From Oceanicola sp. (GTDB taxonomy: Bacteria; Pseudomonadota; Alphaproteobacteria; Rhodobacterales; Rhodobacteraceae), in contig JAKVBK010000006.1 in assembly GCA_022447275.1 (NCBI GenBank), positions 58,944 to 122,943 of the forward strand: a DNA stretch of 64,000 nucleotides, in the 5' to 3' direction. Under the pieces are notes generated by a model, which was not told the origin of the DNA, searched no databases, and worked only from the letters and a program-made list of their open reading frames with translations. A program made the translations under genes and the position numbers. Shown here piece after piece: positions 34,800 to 42,761 of the stretch. Position 1 is the first letter of the stretch; the number at the start of each line of letters is the position of its first letter.

Positions 34800-35993
34800 T
34801 CATTCGGCGGCGAGGTCAAAGGTATGGGACTTTGCAGCGCGATAATATTCCTGCGCAGCAGCCACGCCTGATCCCATTGCAACGGGCACACCAATGTCAG
34901 CCATGACCATCTCAGCCGTGGCGATGCCTTGCAACAACATGCCCTCGGTGATCATGCCCAGATGGCCGATCCGAAACACTTTGCCGGACACCTCACCGAG
35001 GCCTGCGCCAAAAGCGGTGCCGTATACGTCGGCAGCGCGTGTAACGATGGCAGAAGCATCATGCCCCTCGGGCACAAGGATCGCGCTGACCGTGTCTGAA
35101 TAGACATCGGGCGTTTCGGCGCAAAGCTGCAAGCCCCAGCCGCGCACGGCCGTGCGAACGCCCTCCGCCATGTAATGGTGGCGGGCAATCACGGTTTCGA
35201 GGCCCTCCTCAAGAAGCATCTCGCCCGCGACCTTGAGGCCGTTCAGCAAGCCGACCGCAGGCGTGTAGGGGTAGGCATTCGCGGCGTAGCCCGCCTGCAT
35301 GTCGCGAAAATCGAAAAAGCAGCGGGCCAGACCGGCCCCGTCGATATGCGCCATTGCCTTGGTGGAGACGCCAACAATTGCCAGTCCAGCCGGCATCATG
35401 AACCCCTTCTGGGAGCCCGTGACCGCAATATCAACGCCCCATTCCTGCATCCGGAAATCCATCGACCCGATCGACGAGACGCCATCCACCATGAGCAGCG
35501 CCGGGTGGCCAACGGCATCCATGGCACGGCGAATCGCAGCGATGTCAGAGACAACGCCGGTTGCTGTTTCATTGTGCGTGGCCAGCACGGCCTTGATCCG
35601 ATAATCCGTGTCTGCCCGCAGAGCAGCCTGATAGGCGGCCGCATCCAAGCCTTGACCCCAGCGGTGCTCAAGCACCTGCACGTCAAGGCCGTGCCGCGTG
35701 CACATGTCGATCCAGCGATGGCTAAACATGCCGTTGCGTCCGGCCAGCACGGCATCGCCTGCGCTCAGGGTGTTGGCAATCGCCGCTTCCCAGCCGCCCG
35801 TGCCTGTTGCGGGGAAGATGAACACCTCTGCGGTGGCAGACCGCAACACCTGCGCGACCACGTCTCTGGCAGGGTGGAGGATATCTTTGAAGGCAGAGGA
35901 TCGGTGGTCCATCGTCGGCATATCGCAGGCTTTGCGCAGGGCCTCCGGGATGTTCGTCGGGCCCGGAATGAAAACGGGATTTTGCTGGCTCAT
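34800..35993 (-). CDS. bhcA: Aspartate-glyoxylate aminotransferase
   Basis: Class V aminotransferase of 397 residues, similar to alanine/serine-glyoxylate aminotransferases. It has FIPGPTNIPEALR at the N terminus, an ATGTGGWEAAIAN cofactor loop and the PLP lysine in TGSQKGFMMPAG. In the beta-hydroxyaspartate cycle it makes glycine from glyoxylate with aspartate as the amino donor. The ATG at 35993 is followed by MSQQNPVFIPGP; a longer upstream frame reaches into the regulatory region. First gene of bhcABCD and divergent from bhcR. Confidence 0.95.
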   Translation of the reverse strand: MSQQNPVFIPGPTNIPEALRKACDMPTMDHRSSAFKDILHPARDVVAQVLRSATAEVFIFPATGTGGWEAAIANTLSAGDAVLAGRNGMFSHRWIDMCTRHGLDVQVLEHRWGQGLDAAAYQAALRADTDYRIKAVLATHNETATGVVSDIAAIRRAMDAVGHPALLMVDGVSSIGSMDFRMQEWGVDIAVTGSQKGFMMPAGLAIVGVSTKAMAHIDGAGLARCFFDFRDMQAGYAANAYPYTPAVGLLNGLKVAGEMLLEEGLETVIARHHYMAEGVRTAVRGWGLQLCAETPDVYSDTVSAILVPEGHDASAIVTRAADVYGTAFGAGLGEVSGKVFRIGHLGMITEGMLLQGIATAEMVMADIGVPVAMGSGVAAAQEYYRAAKSHTFDLAAE

Positions 35994-36060
35994 GGGATGT
36001 TCTCCTGATGCTGTGGCTTTCCTAGGATGGCCCTCCCCAACCTGCAATTTTTTTGATTTT

Positions 36061-36129
36061 ATTTTTCAAATCGCGAAAAAAGATTGATATTCGTTTTGTT
36101 TCAATGCGTTATATTTTTCAAATCGCGAA
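36061..36129. promoter_or_regulatory. bhcA-bhcR intergenic region with two exact 17-bp repeats, candidate BhcR sites
   Basis: ATTTTTCAAATCGCGAA occurs exactly at 36061-36077 and 36113-36129, 52 bp apart, about five helical turns. The first copy is extended into the dyad TTTTTC-N7-GAAAAA at 36062-36080. The region is far more AT-rich than its surroundings. BhcR is known in Paracoccus denitrificans to bind the bhc promoter and to release on binding glyoxylate; assignment of these repeats to it is inference. Confidence 0.55.
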
Positions 36130-36165
36130 CTAATAAATCACCTGTCAAAAAAATTGGACCCTGAC

Positions 36166-36984
36166 ATGGCAGACACCCCCCAACCAGAGCGTCGCACACG
36201 TGGCCGGCCAAGGGCTTTTCATGACGCATCCGCACAGAATGTCATCCAGTCGCTGGACCGCGCGATGATGATCCTCGAAGAGGTTTCCCGCCACGAAGGG
36301 ATCGGCCTGAGCGATCTGGCCAATCGCCTCGATCAATCCCCTGCAACGGCCTACCGGGTGCTGGTGACCTTGGAAAAGCGTGGCATCGTAGAATTGGACC
36401 CGGCCAGCCAGAATTGGATGGTCGGGGCGCAGGCCTTCCTGATTGGTTCGCGCTTTCTGCGCCGCACGTCACTTGTGGAACGGGCCCGCCCCTTCATGCG
36501 CCGCTTGATGGAAGACACCGGCGAGACGGCAAATCTGGGCGTGGCGCGGGGCGATCAAGTCCTGTTTCTGAGCCAGGTTGAAACACATGCTTCAATCCGT
36601 GCCTTCTTTCCGCCCGGCACCATGTCGCCGCTGCATGCCTCTGGGATTGGCAAGGCGTTGTTGGCCGCGCGGCAAGACGGGTACGTGCCCGCAGAGGGTT
36701 TGGAACAGTTCACCGCACAGACCATCACAACATCGCCTGCGCTGCTCGATGATCTTGCCGCCACCCGCGATCGCGGATGGGCCTTCGATGATGAGGAACG
36801 CACGGTTGGCATGCGCTGCATCGCGGCCCCGGTGTTTGATGCAACCGGGGAGGCCGTCGCAGGACTATCCGTATCAGGGCCAGTCAGCCGTGTGACCCCG
36901 CAAACCGTTGCAGACCTTGGCACTGCTGTCGCAGAAGCCGCATCCCGTCTTTCTGCTGCCCTTGGCCACAGCCCTGCAGAATAG
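36166..36984 (+). CDS. bhcR: IclR-family transcriptional regulator of the beta-hydroxyaspartate cycle
   Basis: Regulator of 272 residues: an N-terminal winged helix-turn-helix (ILEEVSRHEGIGLSDLANRL, residues about 40-60) and a C-terminal IclR effector-binding domain (QVETHASIRAFFPPGTMSPL and GSGIGKALLAA-like). Start at ATG 36166; the TTG at 36154 would add four residues. The divergent position next to bhcA matches BhcR, which responds to glyoxylate. The AT-rich intergenic region upstream carries two 17-bp repeats that are candidate binding sites. Confidence 0.92.
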   Translation: MADTPQPERRTRGRPRAFHDASAQNVIQSLDRAMMILEEVSRHEGIGLSDLANRLDQSPATAYRVLVTLEKRGIVELDPASQNWMVGAQAFLIGSRFLRRTSLVERARPFMRRLMEDTGETANLGVARGDQVLFLSQVETHASIRAFFPPGTMSPLHASGIGKALLAARQDGYVPAEGLEQFTAQTITTSPALLDDLAATRDRGWAFDDEERTVGMRCIAAPVFDATGEAVAGLSVSGPVSRVTPQTVADLGTAVAEAASRLSAALGHSPAE

Positions 36985-37062
36985 CGCCGCGTGCGGTCTC
37001 CAATGCATCAAAACACAGATCACAAAATGAGCTGAAGCATCGCTAGTAGCTGAGATGGAGGA

Positions 37063-37111
37063 GGGCGACCTACCGTTTCATGCGCTTGAGGATTGCGCGG
37101 GCAGGTCGCCC
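37063..37111. repeat. Long two-tier hairpin in the bhcR-pgeF gap
   Basis: GGGCGACCT (37063-37071) and AGGTCGCCC (37103-37111) form a perfect 9-bp outer stem, and GCGC (37082-37085) with GCGC (37095-37098) an inner one. The 650-base stretch 36985-37635 has no confident gene; this is its most structured part. It could be part of a small RNA or of an untranslated leader. Confidence 0.45.
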
Positions 37112-37302
37112 CTCGGGCGATGACACCGCCAGTAGCGGCCCCTATCGCTGGACACGTGACGTGTATGGCATGTCAGCCCATCAAGTGTCAAAAAGTTGCC
37201 GCAAATCAGCGGTTTCTGAGCATCAATCCTCAGTACACGAGGCGATTGTCCATGGGTCTGAAAACAGCGCCATAAAAGCGCCTCATTTCGCGCCGAATCA
37301 GT

Positions 37303-37485
37303 TCAGCTTTGGTTCTTCTGGGCCGCACGGACGGGGCGATGCATCCTCTGGAAAGGCAGCGGCACCTGCGCGGCCTTCAGGCTGGCCTCGAGAACGTTGT
37401 CGCGCCAGCGGCGCGGCTTCACCGGGCGCATTCTGCGCGCACTCACAACGAATTGCTGTTGAGATACAAGGCTGAGTACGGCCAT
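37303..37485 (-). CDS. Possible small basic protein (60 aa), low confidence
   Basis: An ATG at 37485 with AAGAGGA eight bases upstream opens a 60-codon frame. The product is Arg- and Lys-rich with a segment RPVKPRRWRDNVLEASLK. There is no recognised domain. It is in the otherwise unexplained gap between bhcR and pgeF. Chance occurrence is quite possible in such GC-rich DNA. Confidence 0.3.
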   Translation of the reverse strand: MAVLSLVSQQQFVVSARRMRPVKPRRWRDNVLEASLKAAQVPLPFQRMHRPVRAAQKNQS

Positions 37486-37635
37486 CACGCTAATCCTCTT
37501 GGCTGTATACTGGTTACCAAGAAATGAATGGGAAATGCGGCAGGACAGCGGCACCCAAAGTGCAATTCCGTGCCGCTTTTCGGGCGCGCACATCCGTGTG
37601 GGCGGGCGCAAATTGCATGTGCACGACCCAAATCC

Positions 37636-38391
37636 TTAGAGGCGGATTGTTGAAATCAGGCGGCCGTAATCCGCTTCCTTGTTATGCACCGAGCGCCGAT
37701 AGGAATAGAAACGGTCCGGGTCCGAGAAGGTGCAATGGCCCGTCCATTGGGCTGCGCCGATGCCCGCCTGCTCCAGCCTGTGCACCCCATAGGCAGGCAG
37801 ATCAAATTGCTGCCTGTCCCCCTGCCCGGCTTCGAAGAACCGGCTGTTGGACGGGTCATCCTCCACGAAACGCTGCAGGAATTCCGGACCGACCTCATAG
37901 GCCTCTTGGCTGATGCAGGGCCCGATCACAGCGACGATCCGATCGCGCGTAGCGCCCAGCGCCACCATGGCATCCACTGTTGCCTCCAACACACCAGTGC
38001 GCGCACCGCCCCAGCCGGCATGGGCTGCACCGATCACACCGCCCTGTGGGTCGGCAAACAGAACGGGCTGGCAATCGGCCGTCAGCACGGCCAACGCGAG
38101 GCCCGGCACGCGCGTCACAAGGCCATCTGCCTTGGGGCGTGTGATCATCGGGCCGTCAACCGCGACAACATCCGCCGAATGAATTTGGTGCACCCCGACA
38201 AGGTTTTCCGGCGCAACTTCCATGGCCTCAGCAACCCGTGAGCGATTGATTGCCACGATCTCAGCCAAATCCGAGGACCCCTGCCCGCAGTTCAACCCCG
38301 CGAACACCCCAGAAGACGCGCCCCCGCGACGGGTGAAAAACCCGTGCTTCAGCGGGGCGAGAAGGTCCGATGTGAGAATTTCGAGGGTCAT
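37636..38391 (-). CDS. pgeF: Peptidoglycan editing factor PgeF (YfiH/laccase-domain family)
   Basis: Protein of 251 residues of the YfiH family. N-terminal KHGFFTRRGGASSGVFAGLN and the metal-site motifs HQIHSADV, TADCQPV and HAGWGG are all present, and the last segment has GHCTFSDPDRFYSYRR. In E. coli PgeF removes wrongly inserted amino-acid residues (such as L-Ser) from peptidoglycan precursors; older names call it polyphenol oxidase. Its ATG overlaps the upstream methyltransferase stop, so it is the last gene of the lgt-methyltransferase-pgeF operon. Confidence 0.93.
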   Translation of the reverse strand: MTLEILTSDLLAPLKHGFFTRRGGASSGVFAGLNCGQGSSDLAEIVAINRSRVAEAMEVAPENLVGVHQIHSADVVAVDGPMITRPKADGLVTRVPGLALAVLTADCQPVLFADPQGGVIGAAHAGWGGARTGVLEATVDAMVALGATRDRIVAVIGPCISQEAYEVGPEFLQRFVEDDPSNSRFFEAGQGDRQQFDLPAYGVHRLEQAGIGAAQWTGHCTFSDPDRFYSYRRSVHNKEADYGRLISTIRL

Positions 38392-39476
38392 CGGGGTGCG
38401 GTGTCCTGTTGATCCAGTCCGGGGGGCAGAGGCGCGCCAGTTGCCACCAGCGCCATCACCTTAAACAGCGTTCCCATTTCATCGGGGTGGGTCAAGCGTC
38501 GATGTGCGGCGATCACTTGTTCCAGCGCCGCTCCAGAGGCCGTGCGGGCCAGCGCTTCGGCCCGTGCCGTAATGCCGAGCCGCTCGAGAAACACGCCCTG
38601 TCCCGTCACCGCCGAACTGACTGCCGGACGCGCGGCGCGTGCGAGGGCATCGAACTGCACATGGGCCGTAAGATCCGCCGCGCCCGGGGTGGCCAGCGGG
38701 TCCACATGGGTGTGTTTTGCCACGGCCTGCCACGTGTCGCCCACGCCGCCGACATCCCCGTAATCGATGATCAAAGCCGCCCCGCCTTGCGTTGATAGGC
38801 GCTGCCCGATCCATTCCATGATTGGCGCTGCAGAAGGGCAGAGTTCGACGATATCGCCACTGCGCGCATCGATGCGCGCCTCCAGTGCAGGCATTTGAAC
38901 GGGCCCCGACAGCCCCATGCCAAGACGGCCGTCCTGCAAGCCGATCAAACGCTCGCGCCACAGATCCCCTTCCTTTTGGAACTGGCGGATCGGCAGGGCG
39001 TCGAAGAACTCATTGGCCACCAGAAACAGCGGGCCCGTGTGCGCAATGGCGTGCACGGTCTCCTGCCATGTCGCGGCGCGCCCCGCAGGAAGGGCCTGTT
39101 CCTGCGCGGCGCGCAACACCGGGCTGGCCTCGACAAAGGTCAGCCGTGCTGCTGCGTGAAATCCGGGCACGCGCGCTGTGGCGCGCAGGATGTCGGCCAT
39201 CAAAGTGCCCCGACCTGGGCCAAGCTCGACAAGATCAAAGGCGGCGGGTGCGCCCTGATCCATCCAGCTTTGAGCCAGCGCCAGGCCGACCAGTTCGCCA
39301 AACATCTGCGACACTTCTGGCGCAGTTGTAAAATCCCCCGCGCTGCCCAAGGGATCGCGCCGGGTGTAATAGCCGTCGGTGGGGTCAAGCAGGCACTCGG
39401 CCATGTAATCCGCGATGGTGATCGGGCCCGTGGCGGCAATCCGCTCCGCGATCCTTTGCGCCAGCGCGCCGCTCAT
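38388..39476 (-). CDS. Class I SAM-dependent methyltransferase of the DUF185 (NDUFAF7/MidA) family
   Basis: Protein of 362 residues. It begins ITIADYMAECLLDPTDGYYT, has the SAM motif VELGPGRGTLMADILR near residue 87, and carries FVANEFFDALPIRQF (read as LVANEFFDALPIRQF) further on. This is the family of mitochondrial NDUFAF7, which methylates an arginine of complex I subunit NDUFS2, so a role in complex I maturation is plausible but inferred. It lies between lgt and pgeF with four-base overlaps on both sides. Confidence 0.92.
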   Translation of the reverse strand: MSGALAQRIAERIAATGPITIADYMAECLLDPTDGYYTRRDPLGSAGDFTTAPEVSQMFGELVGLALAQSWMDQGAPAAFDLVELGPGRGTLMADILRATARVPGFHAAARLTFVEASPVLRAAQEQALPAGRAATWQETVHAIAHTGPLFLVANEFFDALPIRQFQKEGDLWRERLIGLQDGRLGMGLSGPVQMPALEARIDARSGDIVELCPSAAPIMEWIGQRLSTQGGAALIIDYGDVGGVGDTWQAVAKHTHVDPLATPGAADLTAHVQFDALARAARPAVSSAVTGQGVFLERLGITARAEALARTASGAALEQVIAAHRRLTHPDEMGTLFKVMALVATGAPLPPGLDQQDTAPR

Positions 39477-40402
39477 GCCGGGCTCTTGGCGCGGCGCAGG
39501 GCAAATTGGATCAGGCCCGCGCCCAGCACAACCATCGGCAGGGAAAGCAACTGCCCCATCGTCAGGCCCAGCGGCCCGAGCGATATAACATGGCCCAGCG
39601 GATTGTCGGGCGTCACGAATTGCGCGTCAGCCGAGCGGAACAATTCGACAAACATGCGCGCCAAGCCATAGCCAGCAAAGAACACGCCGGTGACCAGCCC
39701 CGGACGGTGCAATGCATCCCGCCGCCACACCAGCCAAATCAACACGGCCCCAAGAAGCAGCCCTTCGAGCCCGGCTTCATAAAGTTGGGACGGATGTCTG
39801 GGCAGCTCAAAGCCAGTGAAGAACCACGCCCCCTCCTGCGGGCAGCCCTGAGTGGCTGGATTGACGCACATGGTCGGGAAGGTGACCCCCCAAGCTGCAT
39901 CCGTAGGACGGCCCCATAGCTCTGCATTGATGAAATTGGCCAGCCGACCAAGCAGAATACCCATCGGTGTCGCCACGGCCAGCAAGTCAGCCACACTGAG
40001 AAGCGGCGCCTTGTGGCGACGGGCAAACAGGGTCACGGCAATGACAACGCCAAGAAAGCCCCCGTGGAAGGCCATGCCCCCCTGCCACACCTGCAGGATT
40101 CGCGTCGGATCAGAGAAGAAATAGCCGGGCTGATAAAACAGCACGAACCCAAGCCGCCCCCCCAAAATGATGCCCAGGATGATCCAGAAAACCAGATCTT
40201 CGACCTGCTCTCGGGTCAGCGGCGGACGATTGTCTGCCCACAGGGCCGGCGTCGACACCGCGCGCACCACGATGAACCAACCGATCAGAATGCCCACGAT
40301 ATACGCCAATGCATACCAGCGCAGGGCCAGTTCGATCCCCAGCAGGGAAACCGAGAAGATTTCTGGGTCAATGGCAGGAAATGTCAGCATGGTCTGGATC
40401 AT
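39473..40402 (-). CDS. lgt: Prolipoprotein diacylglyceryl transferase
   Basis: Inner-membrane enzyme that transfers diacylglycerol from phosphatidylglycerol to the lipobox cysteine of prolipoproteins, the first step of lipoprotein maturation. Start at ATG 40402 gives 309 residues with seven predicted helices. The signature is seen as GGRLGFVLFY, the essential His in GGMAFHGG, and GRLANFINAELWGRPTD. First gene of an operon with the DUF185 methyltransferase and pgeF, each overlapping by four bases. The longer upstream frame to 40678 is non-membrane and not used. Confidence 0.95.
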   Translation of the reverse strand: MIQTMLTFPAIDPEIFSVSLLGIELALRWYALAYIVGILIGWFIVVRAVSTPALWADNRPPLTREQVEDLVFWIILGIILGGRLGFVLFYQPGYFFSDPTRILQVWQGGMAFHGGFLGVVIAVTLFARRHKAPLLSVADLLAVATPMGILLGRLANFINAELWGRPTDAAWGVTFPTMCVNPATQGCPQEGAWFFTGFELPRHPSQLYEAGLEGLLLGAVLIWLVWRRDALHRPGLVTGVFFAGYGLARMFVELFRSADAQFVTPDNPLGHVISLGPLGLTMGQLLSLPMVVLGAGLIQFALRRAKSPA

Positions 40403-40498
40403 CTGCGCTCCTTGCCCGGGCCTGCGACACGCGTCAAGCTTGAGACCGGGCGCAATGCATCCCATATAGGGATCGAATGTAACGTGAAAGGGGCAGCC

Positions 40499-40750
40499 AT
40501 GCAGAGCCGGAACAAGTTCCTCGATGACATGTCTCAACTGATGACAAATGCGATGGGCGTGGCCCAGGGTGCACGCGAAGAGGCCGAGACGGCCATGAAA
40601 TCCATGATTGACCGCTGGCTGGCGGATCGCGATTTCGTCACCCGGGAAGAATTCGATGCCGCCCGCGCCATGGCGCAAAAGGCGCGCGAGGAAAATGAAG
40701 CGCTCAAGGCACGCCTGGATGCGTTGGAAGCCAAGGCGGCAGAAGACTGA
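40499..40750 (+). CDS. ubiK: Ubiquinone biosynthesis accessory factor UbiK / BMFP family
   Basis: Short helical protein of 83 residues of the BMFP (YqiC/UbiK) family: an amphipathic N-terminal half with RNKFLDDMSQLMTNAMGVAQ and a C-terminal coiled coil (REEFDAARAMAQKAREENEA). In E. coli UbiK helps the late steps of ubiquinone synthesis, and the protein associates with membranes. The ATG at 40499 follows AAAGGGG; the longer frame upstream lies opposite lgt. It is divergent from lgt. Confidence 0.85.
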   Translation: MQSRNKFLDDMSQLMTNAMGVAQGAREEAETAMKSMIDRWLADRDFVTREEFDAARAMAQKAREENEALKARLDALEAKAAED

Positions 40751-40800
40751 TCCCGCCCGGCTCTACAGCCCGCGCATGAATACGAAAACCTTGTTGTCCC

Positions 40801-40856
40801 TGGGCCGCAGAACAGCGGCCCAGAGGCCCTTCTCACGGAGCTGACAAGCCTCCGTG
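40801..40856 (+). ncRNA. Two consecutive hairpins in the ubiK-ybjN gap, possible small RNA or 3' UTR
   Basis: TGGGCCGC (40801-40808) pairs with GCGGCCCA (40815-40822), and CACGGAG (40834-40840) pairs with CTCCGTG (40850-40856). Both stems are perfect. They lie 50-106 bases after ubiK with no following T-run. The rest of the 336-base gap (40751-41086) is AT-rich after 40920 (TTTTATTAACATCTTTTTCC) and probably holds the ybjN promoter. Confidence 0.3.
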
Positions 40857-41086
40857 CGGGACCTGCTATGATCCACAGGCACGCCTAACTTACCCACACA
40901 AAATGCTAGGGTTGCCCACAACATCTTGCGATCTGCAAGGTTTTATTAACATCTTTTTCCTTTACAGATCGTGTCTTGATGCCCACCATATCTCGTAGGG
41001 GATGCTGCTAACCCCGCACCCCCTAGAGCAGGCACCAAGCGTTTGTGGCCCTAAACCATAGGCGCGCAAAAAAGATGAGGCCGGGC

Positions 41087-41590
41087 ATGTCGTACACTGA
41101 ATCCTACATGGATATGGAAGACCTCCACCCAATCGATATCGTCGAAACATTGGCTGAGCACCACGAGTGGGAATTTGATCGCATTGGTGACGATCAGATT
41201 GCCATGGCTGTCGAAGCCCAGTGGCGTACCTATTCGATCACACTGGCATGGTCCGCCTATGACCAGACCCTGCGCCTGATCTGCACCTTCGAGATGGAAC
41301 CGCCCGCCGAGAAAATGCCGAATCTGCTCGATGCGCTCAATCACATCAATGATAACTGCTGGGCTGGGGCGTTCACCTACTGGGTCGAGCAGCAGTTGAT
41401 GGTCTATCGCTACGGGCTGTTGCTGGGCGAAGGCCAAAGCGCCGGCGCCGAACAGATCGACAGGATGATCACAGCGGCCGTTCTGGCCTGCGAAAGATAT
41501 TACCCGGCCTTCCAACTTGTCGTCTGGGGCGACAAGGACCCGGAAGCCGCCTTGCAGGTGGCCATCGCGGAGGCCTATGGGCGCGCTTGA
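41087..41590 (+). CDS. YbjN-domain protein
   Basis: Protein of 167 residues of the YbjN / type III secretion chaperone-like fold: DIVETLAEHHEWEFDRIGDD at the N terminus, an AVEAQWRTYSITLAW beta region and ALNHINDNCWAGAFTYWVEQ. The ATG at 41087 has GAGG six bases upstream; an ATG at 41075 is also possible. The role is uncertain; relatives are general regulators or chaperone-like. It is followed immediately by a strong intrinsic terminator, the stop codon lying within the stem. Confidence 0.88.
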   Translation: MSYTESYMDMEDLHPIDIVETLAEHHEWEFDRIGDDQIAMAVEAQWRTYSITLAWSAYDQTLRLICTFEMEPPAEKMPNLLDALNHINDNCWAGAFTYWVEQQLMVYRYGLLLGEGQSAGAEQIDRMITAAVLACERYYPAFQLVVWGDKDPEAALQVAIAEAYGRA

Positions 41591-41606
41591 AAGCGCGCCT
41601 TTTTTT
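41580..41606 (+). terminator. Intrinsic terminator of the YbjN gene
   Basis: GGCGCGCTT (41580-41588) and AAGCGCGCC (41591-41599) form a perfect stem followed directly by seven T residues. The TGA of the YbjN gene (41588-41590) is inside the hairpin, so the coding region ends within the terminator. Confidence 0.93.
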
Positions 41607-41640
41607 ATGGGGCGTCAGATGCGCGCCCGACGAACAATTG

Positions 41641-41693
41641 GCGGCTATGTACCGCCACAAAGACGGCAGGAGCGTGAGCGGCTATGTACCGCC
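41641..41693 (+). repeat. Direct repeat GCGGCTATGTACCGCC, two copies, possible decayed gene
   Basis: The 16-base unit occurs at 41641-41656 and 41678-41693, 37 bases apart, each also a small hairpin (GCGG/CCGC). Both copies can be read as Gly-Tyr-Val-Pro-Pro, but in different frames, so a frameshifted remnant of a short gene is possible. The gap 41607-41945 shows no intact gene that I can support. Confidence 0.4.
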
Positions 41694-41945
41694 GCGCAAC
41701 AGGCAGCGGCGCCAGGGCAGGTTCTCAGACCGGTCCTGGCGGTCCGCGAACTGCTGGCAACGCACCGAACGGTGCCCGCCCAAAAAACGCAACACCCGGT
41801 GTAACGGGCGTAAGACAGGTTTGGTCACGCGCGGTACAGTCCTCTCCCCGACAGCGCGTGCAGCAGGGGCGCGGGCGGTTTCCCTCCGCCCGCGTTTCCT
41901 TTATCCCGACTGCGACAGGGTGTCGGCGTGACGGGAGAGAGATCC

Positions 41946-42761
41946 ATGGACATGGCAGAACTGACAGAGCGCGGCATGGTGCTGCTTGGCTGCGGCAAGA
42001 TGGGATCCGCCATGCTGAAAGGTTGGCTCGACGGGGGCCTGCCGGCCACCTCCGTTACGGTCCGCGATCCGGCCCCCTCAGCATGGCTGCAGGGGATCGA
42101 GGGGCTGCGGCTGAATGCAGACCTGCCTGAAAGCCCTGCCCTCGCGCTGATAGCTGTTAAGCCGCAAGTGATGACATCCGCATTGCCGGACATCGCCCGG
42201 CTGGGCGGTGGCAACACGCTCTTTGTCACCGTGGCAGCGGGCACTCCGATATCCGTTTATGAGGCAATTTTGGGGGCCCAGACGCCGATTGTGCGCGCTA
42301 TGCCCAACACGCCTGCCGCCATTGCGCAGGGGATCACGGCGATCATCGGCAACGGGGCCGCCTCGCAGGCGCATCTGGCCTTGGCCGAAACCCTGCTGAA
42401 GGCCGTCGGGCAGGTTGTCAGGCTGGACAGTGAAGACCAGATGGATGCGGTCACGGGGGTGTCGGGTTCCGGCCCCGCCTATGTGTTTCACCTGATTGAA
42501 TGCATGGCAGAGGCCGGGGTGCAGGAAGGTCTGTCGGCCGATCTGGCCATGCAGCTTGCAATCGCGACCGTGGCTGGCGCCGGCGCACTGGCGAATACCG
42601 CTGAGGAAAGTGCGGCCCAGTTGCGGATAAACGTCACATCGCCCAATGGCACAACGGCGGCGGGGCTGGCGCAGTTGATGGACACGGCGGACGGGTTGCC
42701 CCCCCTTGTGCAGCGCACCGTTTCCGCAGCGACCGCCCGCAGCCGTGAGCTTGGCAAATGA
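41946..42761 (+). CDS. proC: Pyrroline-5-carboxylate reductase
   Basis: Last enzyme of proline synthesis: reduces delta-1-pyrroline-5-carboxylate with NAD(P)H; about 271 residues. It has the Rossmann motif VLLGCGKMGSAML near the N terminus, VRAMPNTPAAIAQG, and the C-terminal signature TSPNGTTAAGL. Start at ATG 41946 (MDMAEL) follows GGGAGAGAG. Its stop overlaps the csaA ATG (ATGA), so the two are co-transcribed with the downstream reductase. Confidence 0.95.
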   Translation: MDMAELTERGMVLLGCGKMGSAMLKGWLDGGLPATSVTVRDPAPSAWLQGIEGLRLNADLPESPALALIAVKPQVMTSALPDIARLGGGNTLFVTVAAGTPISVYEAILGAQTPIVRAMPNTPAAIAQGITAIIGNGAASQAHLALAETLLKAVGQVVRLDSEDQMDAVTGVSGSGPAYVFHLIECMAEAGVQEGLSADLAMQLAIATVAGAGALANTAEESAAQLRINVTSPNGTTAAGLAQLMDTADGLPPLVQRTVSAATARSRELGK

